A stretch of 64,000 bases of DNA. Source: Aspergillus flavus (Eukaryota; Ascomycota; Eurotiomycetes; Eurotiales; Aspergillaceae). The notes beneath the pieces are model-generated. The model did no database searches. It saw only the letters and a list, made by a program, of their open reading frames with translations, and was not told the origin of the DNA. How positions within the stretch are numbered: the stretch's first letter is position 1; every line of letters begins with the position of its first letter. The stretch is from NCBI RefSeq assembly GCF_009017415.1, contig NC_092409.1:3286001-3350000 (forward strand), read 5' to 3'. Shown here in pieces: positions 34,538 to 47,100 of the stretch. Both the position numbers and the translations under genes were made by a program.

Positions 34538-35693
34538 GTTGAGATGGCGCTCTATGAGCCTGGCTGTAGTAGAACCAGTCGGGCTGAGTAGAAAGACAGA
34601 AAGATCCTTGTCATACAGAAGCTAGGTTTAGATCCATTATCCTGGAATGATGAAGATAGGCAAGGGTCCAGATGGCTGAGAAACGCGGCACGCGAGTTGC
34701 CACTTTATCCTCTTTGGGTAATATGTTGATCCGCCGGCCGCAACATTCATGATGAGGACATAAACACGAGAAAATATAGCGAAATTCTGGATAGCAGATA
34801 AATATATAAGTTAAAACTAAGAGGATAAGAGACTAGTCTTTAGCAGAAATCAAGAACAGAGCAACAAGTTCATCATTCGCTTGACTCTACGGGAGAATCA
34901 ACGTGAAAAAGCGGATGTTGGTTTGATGTCCGTCACACATTCTAGACCCGCAGCAGCATGTCGCCTGCCGTATGGAGTATTCTGAGTGACAGCGCACTTC
35001 TTCTTTCAATTCGATCGTAATTTGGCAAACTGGGTAAAACAAGATATCCGGAACTCTACATGAACCTTGTACAGGCTAACACCAAATTAGAATACATCAT
35101 AAGGAAGGTGCACGCTATATAAAAATCTCCGACCTCATCTCACGAGGCAGAAGGAAAGCCAAATTCTATTTGATAGCGTGATGAAAGAACGAGTCAGATT
35201 TGTGGTGTGAGATCAGGCGGGGCTCTTTCGGTTTTTTCTTGCCTGCGTTGCCGGGGGCGCATTTATTTGGTTGGTACAGTAAACAAAAGGAGCCCGAAAA
35301 AGGGCTCTGAATGCCTTCCAAGGTTTCCCCGTTTGCGAACCCCAACCTTCCCTTTGTCCTTGCCAGTTTGGAGGTTAATAACTTTACACCTGTAAGGTTC
35401 CTTGTCCTTTCTGTCTATCCCTGCATTGCAACTTTCGAAAGTCAATCTTGGAACTTTCGACTGCTCTGAATCCGATCAGATCCTCTACGGTTCATTCTGT
35501 GGGTCGTCCCGTTCACTTCCAGCCAACTGCGGTACCGCATTCGCATCCGGCGTCATTCCAGACAGCAACCCTCTCCTGCTACTGTCACTCACATTCCACA
35601 ACCTTCCGGAAGTCTTTTTTCTCTTTTTTTTTTCCCGTCAAGAAGGATCCAAGTATATCATCTCTACTCCCTCGCTTTCTCGGGAAGTCCACC
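34538..35693. promoter_or_regulatory. Divergent promoter region of chk1 and ubc11
   Basis: 1.16 kb between outward-facing genes. A perfect palindrome ACTTTCGAAAGT lies at 35431-35442 and a further AACTTTCGA at 35452-35460. Positions 35560-35690 are pyrimidine-rich and fit the E2 gene's leader. The plus-strand open frames in 35400-35860 are not coding, except for the ubc11 exon itself. Confidence 0.5.
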
Positions 35694-36354
35694 ATGGACT
35701 ATACGATGGAGGATACTCAGAACTCCGCACCTGAGGCGCTTGAGGCGTCCAAGCTGAACTCAGCACCCCAGCGGAATGACAGCCAAAGCGTAACTAAACG
35801 GTATTATACCTGCAAGACGAATAAAAGGGAAATCGATGCTGACTTCTATCCATCCGCATAGCCTCCAATCTGAACTGATGCAGCTTATGCTCTCGCCTTC
35901 TCCCGGTATCTCCGCATTTCCTGATGCTGATGGCAACCTCACTTCCTGGACTGCCACCATCAGCGGCCCCAACGAGACTCCTTATGAGGGCTTGACATTC
36001 AAGCTCTCGTTCGCCTTCCCTAACAATTACCCTTACTCTCCACCAACCGTCCTCTTCAAAACCCCCATTTACCACCCCAACGTGGACTTCTCTGGACGTA
36101 TCTGTCTGGATATCTTGAAAGACAAGTGGAGTGCTGTGTACAATGTGCAAAGTGTTCTCCTGAGCTTGCAAAGCTTGCTCGGTGAACCAAACAAGTGAGA
36201 CACTCCTACTCTTGTATGCGGCATGCATTTTTACTGACGATTGAATAGTGCCAGCCCCCTCAACGCCCAGGCAGCCGAGCTGTGGGACACGAACCAGGAA
36301 GAATACAAGCGTCATGTCCTTGCGAGACACCGCGACGTTGAGGATATTGAGTAA
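35694..36354 (+). CDS. ubc11: Ubiquitin-conjugating enzyme E2, UBC11/UBE2C type
   Basis: Exons 35694-35800, 35862-36194 and 36249-36354 give 181 residues. The N-terminal extension of about 35 residues is disordered, and the UBC fold follows: [31 protein letters not shown], the HPN motif (YHPNVD), and the catalytic Cys117 in [12 protein letters not shown]. The ending (LNAQAAELW, then EEYKRHVL) is standard. The extension plus these sequence features match the E2-C/UbcH10 group, which works with the anaphase-promoting complex on mitotic cyclins and securin. A cytosolic or nuclear role in cell-cycle exit is expected from the family. Confidence 0.92.
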
Positions 36355-37496
36355 TCTGTAATGACTTTTGTCGGCTGCTGCCGTGATGTGGCGTTAAGGA
36401 CAGACCGTGTTTCTTTTGGATGCATTGCATAGGGTCTGTGCGTCGTCGTTTCTTGGGGTGTCTCACTGGAGACTTTGCCACTCCTGCATTTTGGCTCGGG
36501 ATACGGTTTGATGCATAAGGGATACAAATGGTTCTGGAGTTTATGCGTTGGGTTCAACTTCTGTTATGGGACTGCGGGTTTAACTCAAGTATAAGAGTGC
36601 TCGCGCCCGTGGAATAAATATGTTCCTTTCTTTCTTCTGCAAAGTAATAACTGTTAACTATTTTTCCATAATGATTTCTTACCTCAAGTGTCTTGCGTAC
36701 TAAAATGCTATGGATATTCGGCAGCTTAGCTGATGTAATCTTGTCACACCTAGCCTGCCGTGATCATTTATATCCCAAGTCAGCTAGGACGGTCATATCC
36801 ATTCCAATCGATTTGAGGGTACTAGTTGGGTTCTTTGGCGTCCTCGTGACAGGTAGGTTAATTCTCATGAGGTGTTTTCATGGATCTCAGTGCCATGAGC
36901 TGCCCAGGCAATCTGTGTCCACGGACAACCCCCTGACAACCAGTAGAAGGACAGCCGCATGGATTTCTCACAGAGATGTCTAAAGTCTGACTATGAAAGA
37001 CGAAGGGGTTTCTGCTACCAGAGATAAGGATAAGGTTACTGAAACAGCGAGAGAGAAGACAGGACACACCGACGCAAAGCGTGGATCAAGTTCGCTTATT
37101 GGAATACATTACAGCAATCGTACTGTAGCATGGTGTGCAGTTACCTGTAGACAGAGCAGTCACAAGGAAATCATGTGTGAATAATCAGAGAATGTCTGGG
37201 AATTAAGGAATTAACAAAATTGGCTGCAGTCAGAGGATCAAAATAATCATATAGTATTTACTGCTCGCAGAGCAATGAGCCGAAGACTCCCATTAGTCAT
37301 TGCATCAAAAAAGAGTTGAGATCGTGAGCTCCTGGACTCATGTGGATACAAGTATATACATACTTCGGCTTCGAAACGGACAAAGAAAATCGCGAACATC
37401 GAAGAAAAACTGCAAAAAGAACACCCGCAATTAAATAGTACAGTTCAAATGGCACGATACATGTTCAAATCCAATGTCCCCGCATTGTTGTTAGGA
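36355..37496. other. Intergenic region between converging genes
   Basis: The 3' flanks of ubc11 (+) and the nucleoside transporter (-). Open frames in 36690-37190 are short and featureless. No gene, RNA or repeat is recognised. Confidence 0.5.
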
Positions 37497-39470
37497 TTAT
37501 GAGATGTATTGCTTTTCATTTGTGATTAGGAGACCCGCAATGGCCGCACTTGTCAGAGTACTGATGGCACCCGTGAGCATGGCACTGACGGCAACACGAG
37601 AAACATCACCAGCTCGGCTGGGGGCTAACTGGGCCAGCACACCGATTTGATTTCCGAGAGAACCGATGTTGGCGAAACCACACAGGGCATAAGTGGCGAT
37701 CAGTCGGGAGCGGGGAGACAGGCTTTGGAACTCTTCTTTGTTCTGCAGGTAGTCGTACGCGATGAATTCATTCTGTTTGGAGTCTGTTAGCATGTCTGTT
37801 GTTCTCTTGAGTCAAAGCCAATGGGACTTACCATAACAAGCTTGGTTCCGATGAGTTTAGCGACCTTCAGGAGATCACCGTCGCGGGAGACACCAAGAAG
37901 GAAGGCAATCGGGTAGCAGATGTAGCCAACAATGAGTTCAATGGTCAAGTCCGGTTCGTAGATGTTCAGGTAGTGACCCCACCAGGTCAGCAGGCCGTTA
38001 ACGAGACCTACGAGGGAGATAATACACAAAAGCGTAGTGGCAATCATGCCTGCAATCTTAATACCCATCCAAGCTCCGTTGGAGAATGCGTGGAGGGCGT
38101 TAGCTGCTTTGTGGCTATCGTCTTCGGGGACGACAATACGGCCAGCTGTCAGGGTTTCCTCTTCTTCGGGCCAACGCAGCTTAGATGCTGCCAGGGATGC
38201 CGGAATACTCATCACACATGAGGACACCAGCGCTTGGGGGTTCAAACCCATTCCAATGTAGGACACCAGGACTGATCCTGCAATAGTAGCGAATCCGGAG
38301 CACATGATTTGGTGGATTTCCGCCATCGTAAGATAGGGAACGAAAGGCTTGATGAGCATCGCTGACTCGCCTTGTCCGATAAAGGGAGATGCAGCTGCTA
38401 CTACAGCCTCAGCTCCCGAGATACGCATAGCCCAGAAAAAGAATACGGCAAACTTGCCAATTGCCCACTGGAGAACGCCAGTGTAGTAGAGCAACTGCAC
38501 GATAGACACGAAAAAGATGATAGCCGGGACAACACTAACGAGGAACCAGCTGCTGTGTTTATTGGCCCATCCAGTTTCCACCAAGAAGTCCACACCTTGC
38601 TTGGAGAATTCCAAGAGTTCTCTGGCCAACGTGGAAATGAAGTTAAAGATATCATACCCAGCCTTGGTTCTTAGGACGAAGAGTGCAACGATAAATTGCA
38701 CAAGCATTCCCACGATGACGGTATGCCAAATAATCTTCTTCCGATTTCTTGAGGTAAGCCACAAAGCAAAGAGGAAAACAACTAGTCCAAAGAGACTGAC
38801 GGCCCGGTTTGCGCGGGTATTGTCTGCAGACTCCGGTGAGGCGAATGAGCCGACGATAATCACTGCAATCGTCAGGAGCGCGCCGCTGGGGATTCTCAGT
38901 TTTTCTGGAATCAGGCTGACGAATCGTGAAGCGGTCTGGTTCCATACCCAGTAGACCGGTCTCGTCACAATCGAAATAGGAACATAGAGAAAGATGAGGC
39001 GCAAAGTAATCGCGAGGTAGATCAAGAATGGGATCAACCAGCCCAGATCATACCGGTGGAGGATGAGACCGGCAATCCACCAGCTATAAGTGACATAATG
39101 AGCTTTTAAAAGATCACAGCTACCTCACTGGCAGGTGTCCCCGACAGCTCGAAGAAGGCACAACTCACCCGGTGAACAAAAGCCAGATGACGGCGTAGAC
39201 AACATGCTTCAACCACGGGCGATAGCGGCGCCACGACCGAGAAGGGACGTTTTCACCTGCCTCCTCGTCTTTCTCGTCCTTCTTCTGGCCACAACTATTG
39301 AGAGAGTCCGACTCTGGTAGTTCTCTCTTCTCGGAGTGCACATCTTTCGTGTAAGTGATATCTTCCTCAATATCCCGTTGCGCATTGGGGACTGCGCCAT
39401 GATGCTGTGGCGTAGCTTCCTCCATCGTAGGCATAGTGTCGTTGTCCACTGGTTTCTTCTCATCCACCAT
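37497..39470 (-). CDS. cntA: Concentrative nucleoside transporter (CNT family, CntA type)
   Basis: Exons 39470-39169, 39083-37832 and 37772-37497 give 609 residues. The open frame extends to a GTG upstream, but the first ATG is at 39470. CNT proteins move nucleosides inward with protons or sodium. After a hydrophilic leader of about 85 residues come the family helices and signatures: QGESAMLIKPFVPYLTMAEIHQIMCSGFATIAGSVL, an SCVMSIPASLAASKL segment, and KLIGTKLVMNEFIAYDYL spanning the last splice junction, then YALCGFANIGSLGNQIGVLAQLAP. The last intron carries a clear TGCTAAC branch point. Length is normal. The gene is divergent from an adenosine-deaminase-like gene, which suggests linked use of nucleosides. 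Confidence 0.94.
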
Positions 39471-41329
39471 CTCCACGTAGCTTGTACTGTATCAAGTAGC
39501 ACGTGGGCTAACCCCGTTGATCTGTTCAAGGCTGTGGCAAGGTCAAAATGTGATCACTGATCAATATTTCACTGACGGGGCAGGACCGGGGGGAAGATTA
39601 ATAGGATTTTATTAAATGCATGGACCCAGATGTGAAATGATTGGGGAATGATAATGAGATAATAAAAATCTGTGTGAAACGAGTAATAAATTTCAGCTCA
39701 GGCCACGTCCACCTGAGATAAGGCCCGTTAAAGGAAAACTGACCGATGCAAGGCTGGGGACTTATCGGTTGACAAGCAGTAAGCGGGGATAATGTATGTT
39801 CTTAACCTTAAGACCTTGTCGCACGGCATGGTATGGTGTTCTCAACTATACAGGACGCTAGTGGCTAGTTTTCTACGGTTGTTCTGGATGCCTAGGGAAA
39901 TTTTCTTCTTCTTCCTTTTTCCATACTCTCTTCCCGAGACCTTGTGTCGGAGCAGCGTGCTAAACTACTACTAGTAGACCATCTACAACCGGTGGCTGGG
40001 GAGTGGATTCAACCAGTAATGGAAAAGAAAAAGCGAAAATTTTCTTAGAAAAGAGCTAAGCTAAAACTCCACTTACCAAATCCCAAGTTACAGAAAGTGG
40101 CAAAGATATCTTTTTTTTTTTCTTGTCTGGTGATAAGACTGTTGCAGCACTAAACGTCACTAGGGGTAAGATTACAAGCCTGAGGCCGTAGATTGGCGGA
40201 AGAGCAACCATGAGAGGCGAGAGTTTCTTAGTTTGCCAACACCTTGACAATAAATCTCCGCACCAAAGAAGTCGCTCGTGTGCCGCCTCTGCTGATTGGG
40301 TTAATGCCGTTCTTCCCCTTGAAATAAACTATGCAGGCAGAGACCAGATATTTTTTGGCCCTGGGTATCCCTTTCAAGATGATATGTGTGATTGATCGTT
40401 ATAAGGTTAGGGTTTACCACTAATTCACCGAACCGTGGTTGTGGAGGTTTGAATACAGTTTCTATTTGAAAAGGATATCCACTTCAGAGTGTTGAAGAAG
40501 GCACCACAAGTGGGCATACCTCAGCTCTCAACCACTCTGGAGTACATGAATTAGCGCTATGGGCTCAAAGGGGTAAAGCACGCCGACACTAACCGCACTT
40601 TCGACTCAGGTGCCAAGCCCACCAAGTATAAACTAGATAACATCAATGGACTCCTTTTGTATCGGTGTACGCCGGAGGGTTGCCGAGCGTTGTTTTACCA
40701 CTGTGCGACCAACAAACGAGGGCTTCTGATAGGGCTCGATAAGCTCTCGGAGTGCCAAGCCACCAATACCTTTTCTTGATTTAGGGTGACATTGATTACT
40801 ACATTATGAGATGTATGTACGGAGATTGCCGGACTTTTGGTCTGGTCTTTGTACAGAATTAGATATGATAACGACGATCCGGGGTAATTCACCAATTGTG
40901 ATATTTTCCATGGCCATCCACACTTCCAGGATATACTTTAGCAGCATCAAATTTGCCCCGTATTCATCGGGGCGGCTCGTTCATTGTCCACTTGCATATT
41001 GCATTGTTAGGTTACATCGGCGTCCTACCGTGAGGTGTTTGAGTCTTTTATTCGTTGCTCTGCAATATCCCTTCGACTGATCACATGTCTCGAGAGAATT
41101 ATCGTCCGATCAAGTCTCGCAGACAATGAGATATTGCCCTCTGTACGGAGTAAGTAACTATTCAATCGCCAGGTGAAGTCGGCAGTTCGGATAAAGTTAG
41201 ACTGTGCCGCAAACAAACATGGCCCACCATACCTCAAGCGGGGAACCCTGACCATGTCAATGTCATCGATCATCTGCCCCTGCCTTGACCTCCGTCATCA
41301 CTTTTCTTCAACCGAGCTACACTTTCACC
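39471..41329. promoter_or_regulatory. Shared upstream region of cntA and the deaminase-like gene
   Basis: 1.86 kb between divergent starts. Several HGATAR sequences, the binding motif of the nitrogen regulator AreA, are present (for example 39649-39654, 39657-39662, 39716-39721, 40131-40136, 40635-40640, 40866-40871), but not clearly above chance for this length. No further coding exon is seen. Confidence 0.45.
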
Positions 41330-43102
41330 ATGAGCTCAAATGATATCGACTGGGAATTAGAAGAAGGGATACCCCAGGTTGACGACCCTTTCATTCAACA
41401 GTACTTGAAGGGCCGTACCTCCCTCGTATTGGAGGAGCAAAAGCAGCGATATGGTCAGTTCCCCACAGGTAGCTAGACATTCGCCCGAATCTTATTACTC
41501 ACCAAAGTTGTTATTATAGACACCAATCTTCGTAAGGCCTTGTCGCCAGTTGCTGCGAGGGCTTGCGAGATCGTTTCCAAGATACGCGCCCGCGATCTGA
41601 CAAGTTTAGGGCTGAACGAGGGAAATCCCCGCCAATTAAACACCCCCTCTCAAACGAGTCGCATGTCTCACCTTAACAGGGGTGAGGTGCAGAAAACCGA
41701 ACTATGGAGAATCTTACAGAAGATGCCGAAGGGGTCACTGTTACATGCGCATATGGAGACCATGTTCGATATCGACATTGTAATAGAGGAGGCCTTCAAA
41801 ACACCGGGCATCCACATATACGCCCCTAAGCCTTTTACCACTCAACGGGATTATGAAGAAGGGATTTTCTACTTTCGATACTCACCACCAGTACAGAACT
41901 CGGAGAACGAGCCAACGTTATGGGACCCCAGCTACGAACCATCTATTTTAATCAGCTTACAAAAGGCGGCGGCGTCGTTTCCCGACGGCGGAGAAGCTGG
42001 GTTTCGTGACTGGCTGAAGAAGCGATGTATCTTCGCTTCAGAGCATTCATATCATGAGCATGGGTCCGATGATATGTTGAATGCCTACAAGACTTTATCA
42101 TCTGTTGTTAACTCTCTTTTAAGCTACGAACCAATCCTCCGCTCATGCCTTCGTTGGATGTTTTCACGACTTGCTGACGACGGCATAAGCTATGTGGAAA
42201 TTAGAAATTCTTTTACATTCCCATACAGACGGGAAGGAAACTCTACTCCCGAAGAGGACTATTCTGCATGGTGTCAAGCCTTTCAGGAGGAACTTGAGCT
42301 TTTCAGAAGTACGGAAGAAGGAAGGACGCTATGTGGAGCACGCATCATCTGGACGGCCTCACGCACACTATCAAACAGGGAAATATCCGGTAGCATGATA
42401 AACTGTATCCTGGCGAAGCAGGACTTTCCAGAGGTGATCTGTGGGTTCGATGTGATAGGGCAAGGTGACGATGCCAGATCACTTGTCGACCTCGTTCCCA
42501 TTCTGTTCTGGTTCCGAAAACAGTGCGCTGAAGAAGGGGTGGATATCCCTTTCCTTTTCCATGTCGGAGAAAAGCTTTGTGAGGGCAAACAGACTGAACA
42601 CGACTTATTTGATGCGATTCTACTTGGCACTAGGAGGCTAGGCCCTGGGGAGCCGCTTTATAAGCATCCATTACTCCTGGAGCTGATCAAGGAAAAAAAG
42701 ATCCTTGTCGAGGTCTGCCCTATTGTGAAGGGTATGACTAGCAGAACAGATTTCACACTGGATGATCCGCTTTCCGTTCTATTATCCCGGGGCGTCCCTA
42801 TCTCTCTAAGCAGCTACTTTCCAGACCTTTCCGAGCGTGGATTGAATAGCTTAACGTTTGAGTTTTGGCAGGCACTTCAGGGCCCCGATAACCTTGAGCT
42901 TCCGGGCCTTGCAATGATGGTGGAGAATTCAATCCGGTGGAGCTGCTATGAAGACCAGTCAACAGTCGAATGGCTCTCAGATATCCGAGAGGGAATACTG
43001 GGTGAAGGCATAAAGGCCACCCGTTTACGGGACTGGTATGCTTGCTTCGAGAAATTTTGCGAGTGGGTAGCACTGGAATTCGCTGAAGTGGATATATCTT
43101 AG
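41330..43102 (+). CDS. Adenosine deaminase-family protein (ADGF/CECR1-like), probably catalytically inactive
   Basis: Exons 41330-41453 and 41520-43102 give 568 residues. The fold is clearly that of the ADGF/ADA2 group: KGSLLHAHMETMFD with His117 and His119 (metal ligands), GFDVIGQGD, FLFHVGEKLCEG with His389 and Glu392, then YKHPLLLELIKEKKILVEVCPI. Two essential places are changed. Where the family has RIGHG with the catalytic His, this protein has RLGPGEP (Pro417). Where it has SSDDP, with the Asp metal ligand, this protein reads SSYFP (Tyr474, Phe475). The CPISNE segment is also altered. No signal peptide is seen, unlike secreted members. The frame is intact and long, so this is a maintained gene with a likely binding or regulatory role, not an evident pseudogene. 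Confidence 0.88.
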
Positions 43103-44118
43103 TCTTTAAGCTTTAGTTGTTAAGGGGCGAATTATTGAATAAATAGCTAATCTATAATACCACTGAGGTCTTGTGTCTCTAAACACCATCAGGACTCGTC
43201 AGGACCCTGCTCAGAGGTCCATATACTAGGGCTTTGGAATACAATACCCACAGTGGAGCTTGAATGCAGATGACTGACTCAGGAATATACCGTGATCGTC
43301 CGGTCACGTGGGACGCAAGGAATGTTGATGATGCGATGAGTCGTTCGCAGAGATAATAACGGTCATACCCGTATGCTCCGTAAATGATCTACCGGAATGT
43401 AATTATAGTAATTTATTCCTGGACTAGTAGTATTCTTAGCCTCAGCAATATTCAGCGTTACCACTGGATGCTCTATCTCTGGCGATCACTTTGAAAGGTA
43501 CAGATTTAACAGTAGAGAAACAGTCATGGTCTAGGTATATCCAGATCTTCATGCTTGTTGCTCGTGTTGTAACTAGTCTGTACCCTGGTGGAAACCATGC
43601 GCCCGTGACAACGTGGGTGATATGAAGAAGATCCATCACGCGTAGACTACCCTAAACCGGCAGCTCCCTCGTTGGGTTGCCACGGTTCACTTGGTTGATG
43701 AGTTCTAAGATGAGCGCGTATTTATTTGGTGGTCCGTGTAGTTTTCAAACAACTGAACAGCTCAATACCACCCACTACCGACATTTGACGTATGTATGAG
43801 TTGTCACGACGTGATTTTCTTTCGGTTACTCCAATAATGATGAGCTCCGCCTGACTTGCGGTGGTTGATCCGACCGTCGCTATCTGCTTGTTATTACTGA
43901 TAAATACAGTAACTAAGCTAACACTAGCGCTGGTTTCCCCGAACGTCATTCTAATCGATCCATACCCAACTACCGCATCTGTTTGTCCCCTTGGGGGAAG
44001 TATCAAGCCTTAGCCTTACAACACATCCGCTCAGCGTTCTCTTTTTCATATTATGATACCCACCCGATGACACCTGCGGTCTTTAAATGAGCCCCGGTCG
44101 GCTCCTCCTCCCACCAAA
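43103..44118. other. Intergenic region upstream of atg2
   Basis: The 3' flank of the deaminase-like gene and the promoter of atg2. A GTCACGTGG site lies at about 43302-43310. Minus-strand open frames here (43442-43639, 43722-44006) show no family features. No gene is called. Confidence 0.5.
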
Positions 44119-47100
44119 ATGGCCTACTTCCTGCCCTCGTTCTTTCAGAAGCGGTTGCTCAGATATGCCTTGTCTCGCCTGGAGCTTGTCGATACGGAAG
44201 CACTAGATCTCGATAGCCTAGGCATCCGCTGGGGACAACGTAGTACCGTTGAACTACGGGACATAGGTTTGAGACTCGAGGTGAGTGAACCATGCTGATC
44301 CCTGGTCAGTGCCGGGCCGAGCGTCTCGGTGCTTCTGCTTCGGTGCGCTGATATGTATACGTCTTGGGATAGAAATTAGCCACACTCCTTCACCTCCCTC
44401 CGTCAAGCGAGCTGCTCAGTGCTCGTGTTCAGTTCCTAAAGCTCACGGTTCCTGCCGATATTTACAGCAGCGGTATAATATGTGAAGCTAGCGGAATCGA
44501 TGTGCATTTAAGGCTACCGTTGGAGGAGACTCGTCGTGCTGAAACGCATGATGCAACAACGGACCAAAAGACATCAGGGCGAGTTGACCCGGGCTCTGGG
44601 GACGAACCAATACTCCCCAACCCGACCGATCTCGCTGAGTCGTTCCTTCAGGCCGAGCCGAAAGAAGAAAAGGAAGAACTTCAGGCTGCAATCTCCTCGC
44701 AGTCCCAGGTCCTGCAGCATACATCGACCTCTTCGAGCGATGACGAAGAGGAGCTCGGTCTCGGAAACGAAACCGTATCGTTGCCCAGTTTTGTCGCTGC
44801 ATTCCTAAAAGGGGTGGTGGATCGACTCCAGGTCCAAGTCGACGACATCTCTATACGCGTGGATGTGGAGACCAAGCAAGAGGGCTCGTCAAAAAGGCAT
44901 CCGGAGGAAAAACCGGACCTAATAACAGGACTATTAAGTGTGCGCCAGGTCAGCATGGGTGCTGTGTCCACTCATTCCGAATCAGGTGAAGCCTCATCGT
45001 CCGAGAGAAGACGATTAGTTTCCCTATCCGATATCAATCTTGCTTTGATATCTGAGCCTGTCGTTTTCTCCAACTATTCTCGCTTCGCTGCTCCTGCCTC
45101 ACCGTCTACTCCAGTACAGCCAAAGTCGAGCCGGCCTCCAAGTAGGGCCCAGTCGCCTTCTCCGGAGACCTCGTCAGAATCGAGTTTAGCTTTAGCTATG
45201 ACAAGGTCGACCATTTTCGAGCCACCGCAGGACCTCACTAGACAAGAGTTGGAAGAACAGCATACACCAAGATTAGAAGGATCTGTTTACACGTATGACG
45301 GCCGTTTTTCTGATGCTGATACGGAGGACGGGAAAAGGAGTTATGGTTCTCTTGAGGATTCCCGGCAGTTTGAAGACGATGAAAAGCTGCTGGACAACCC
45401 AGCTTACCTTGATTCAGTTATCGATTATCAATTCCAGGATGATGATCCTGAGCGCCTAGATGATATGCAAACTAGGGTCGATGGGCTTTTCCGGAGGAGC
45501 AGGGATAACCCTCGTTCACAAAGTCCAGAGCATACAGCCGAACTAACTGACCAAAACAGTCATCCTGAGGGTGCCCTGATCCCCCTCAATGACCGACATG
45601 AATTGGAAGTTGCAAGACTACCGAGCCATCAGCATTTTCTAGAAGCTCCTGAGGCTATAACCGAACCCGGGTCGTCTGGATTAACCCCAGAAAAGGACTT
45701 CCGTCCTGGATATAAGCAACAATTGCCTCTTGTCTGTGCGCCCAGTTCCGAGCCCGACAGTTCAGGCTCCGCTTCTGAATCTTTTAAGGAGAGTGAATTA
45801 TCGGAGTCCAGGCTGTTTTCTAACGAGGAAGCGCAAAGCATGTATATGAGCGCGATAAGCCAAGGCTCGACGTCACACAGTTTCATGCCTAATATACCTG
45901 GTGCTTGGGACTCGCCGGAGTCTACTTATGTGAGGGATACAGGCTTCCATGAAACGCCTACAGCAATGGAGCAGGACGCCTATAGCGAACAAGATGAAAC
46001 AATAACAACGCCTAAGCTTACAGCCCAGGAAGAAATATACTTGTCACATGCCAGTTCTATCGATAATCTTCAGAAGACAACGACTGGAACAACCGGTAGA
46101 GAATCGATTCAGACCTCACCGGGATTCAATAGACTGACGGACGTGGCGAAGAGATTTGTCAGTGTTGACAAGGTTCTCATATGGATCCCTTCGGTTAACC
46201 ACGAAAAAGTGCCGGGAGATTCACAATCAGCATCTCACCAAGAGATGTCAAGTGATGGTCTCAAAGATTCAACGGCGTACTTGCAGGACTCTGTGATTGA
46301 TGATGATCTACTAGCTTCTAGAATTCATGGCTTTCCGGGTCCTCGTAGTGGCGCCAACGATCCGTCTTCTCCGCATGAAGGTGTTGATCATAAAGCTTCA
46401 GGCTACCAGGAAAAGACCAAGCATGACGCTGGATTCAGTAGCGAACGTGACGAGGCAACCGTCGAGATCCATTCTGCGGAGGTGCAGTTTGATATTGCCA
46501 TAGGCTGGCTTGTTATCAAGATCGGTAAGAGAATCGTCAACGCTTTCGGCCACGGCGACGGAGAACCCCCGAAGAAACACAACTCAGAAAGCAAAGCACC
46601 AGAACAAGTACAACCAAAAGAATCTTTCGGATTGATTCTCAATAAGTTCTCTATCAAGTTCGTTGAACATGTTCCAGGACATGCAAACCCCTTCGGTGAA
46701 TCTCGACAGTACTCTCCGACATTCTTCGGCCTAATGCATGAGGACATCGTTCTGCAAACTACAGCTTCTGGCCTGAAAGCCCATTTCTCATCAACTAATG
46801 ACCAAACGAAACTTCGCCTAGATATAACCAAGTTCACACTAGGGGTCGCCTCAGAGGACCTAATCTCATTCAATCAAGACCTAAAAATGAGGGAATCCAT
46901 GAGGGATGTTTTATCGCCCATGCATGGAGATATTTCCCTTTCCATGAGCAAGTCATTGGAATCCGCAAGGATTCACGTCACTACGCTCCCTCTCCATCTC
47001 AACCTTAATATACAACGCTTGGAGGAGGTTGTAGGATGGATTGGAGGTCTAAGCACGATCCTAGAGCTAGGGAGCTCCATTTCATCTGCCTCAGGTGCGA

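Noticed and set aside
39471..41329. Many GATA sites suggesting AreA nitrogen control of the divergent pair
   Set aside because: I count about nine HGATAR sites, with five to six expected by chance in 1.86 kb on both strands. Not strong enough to claim.
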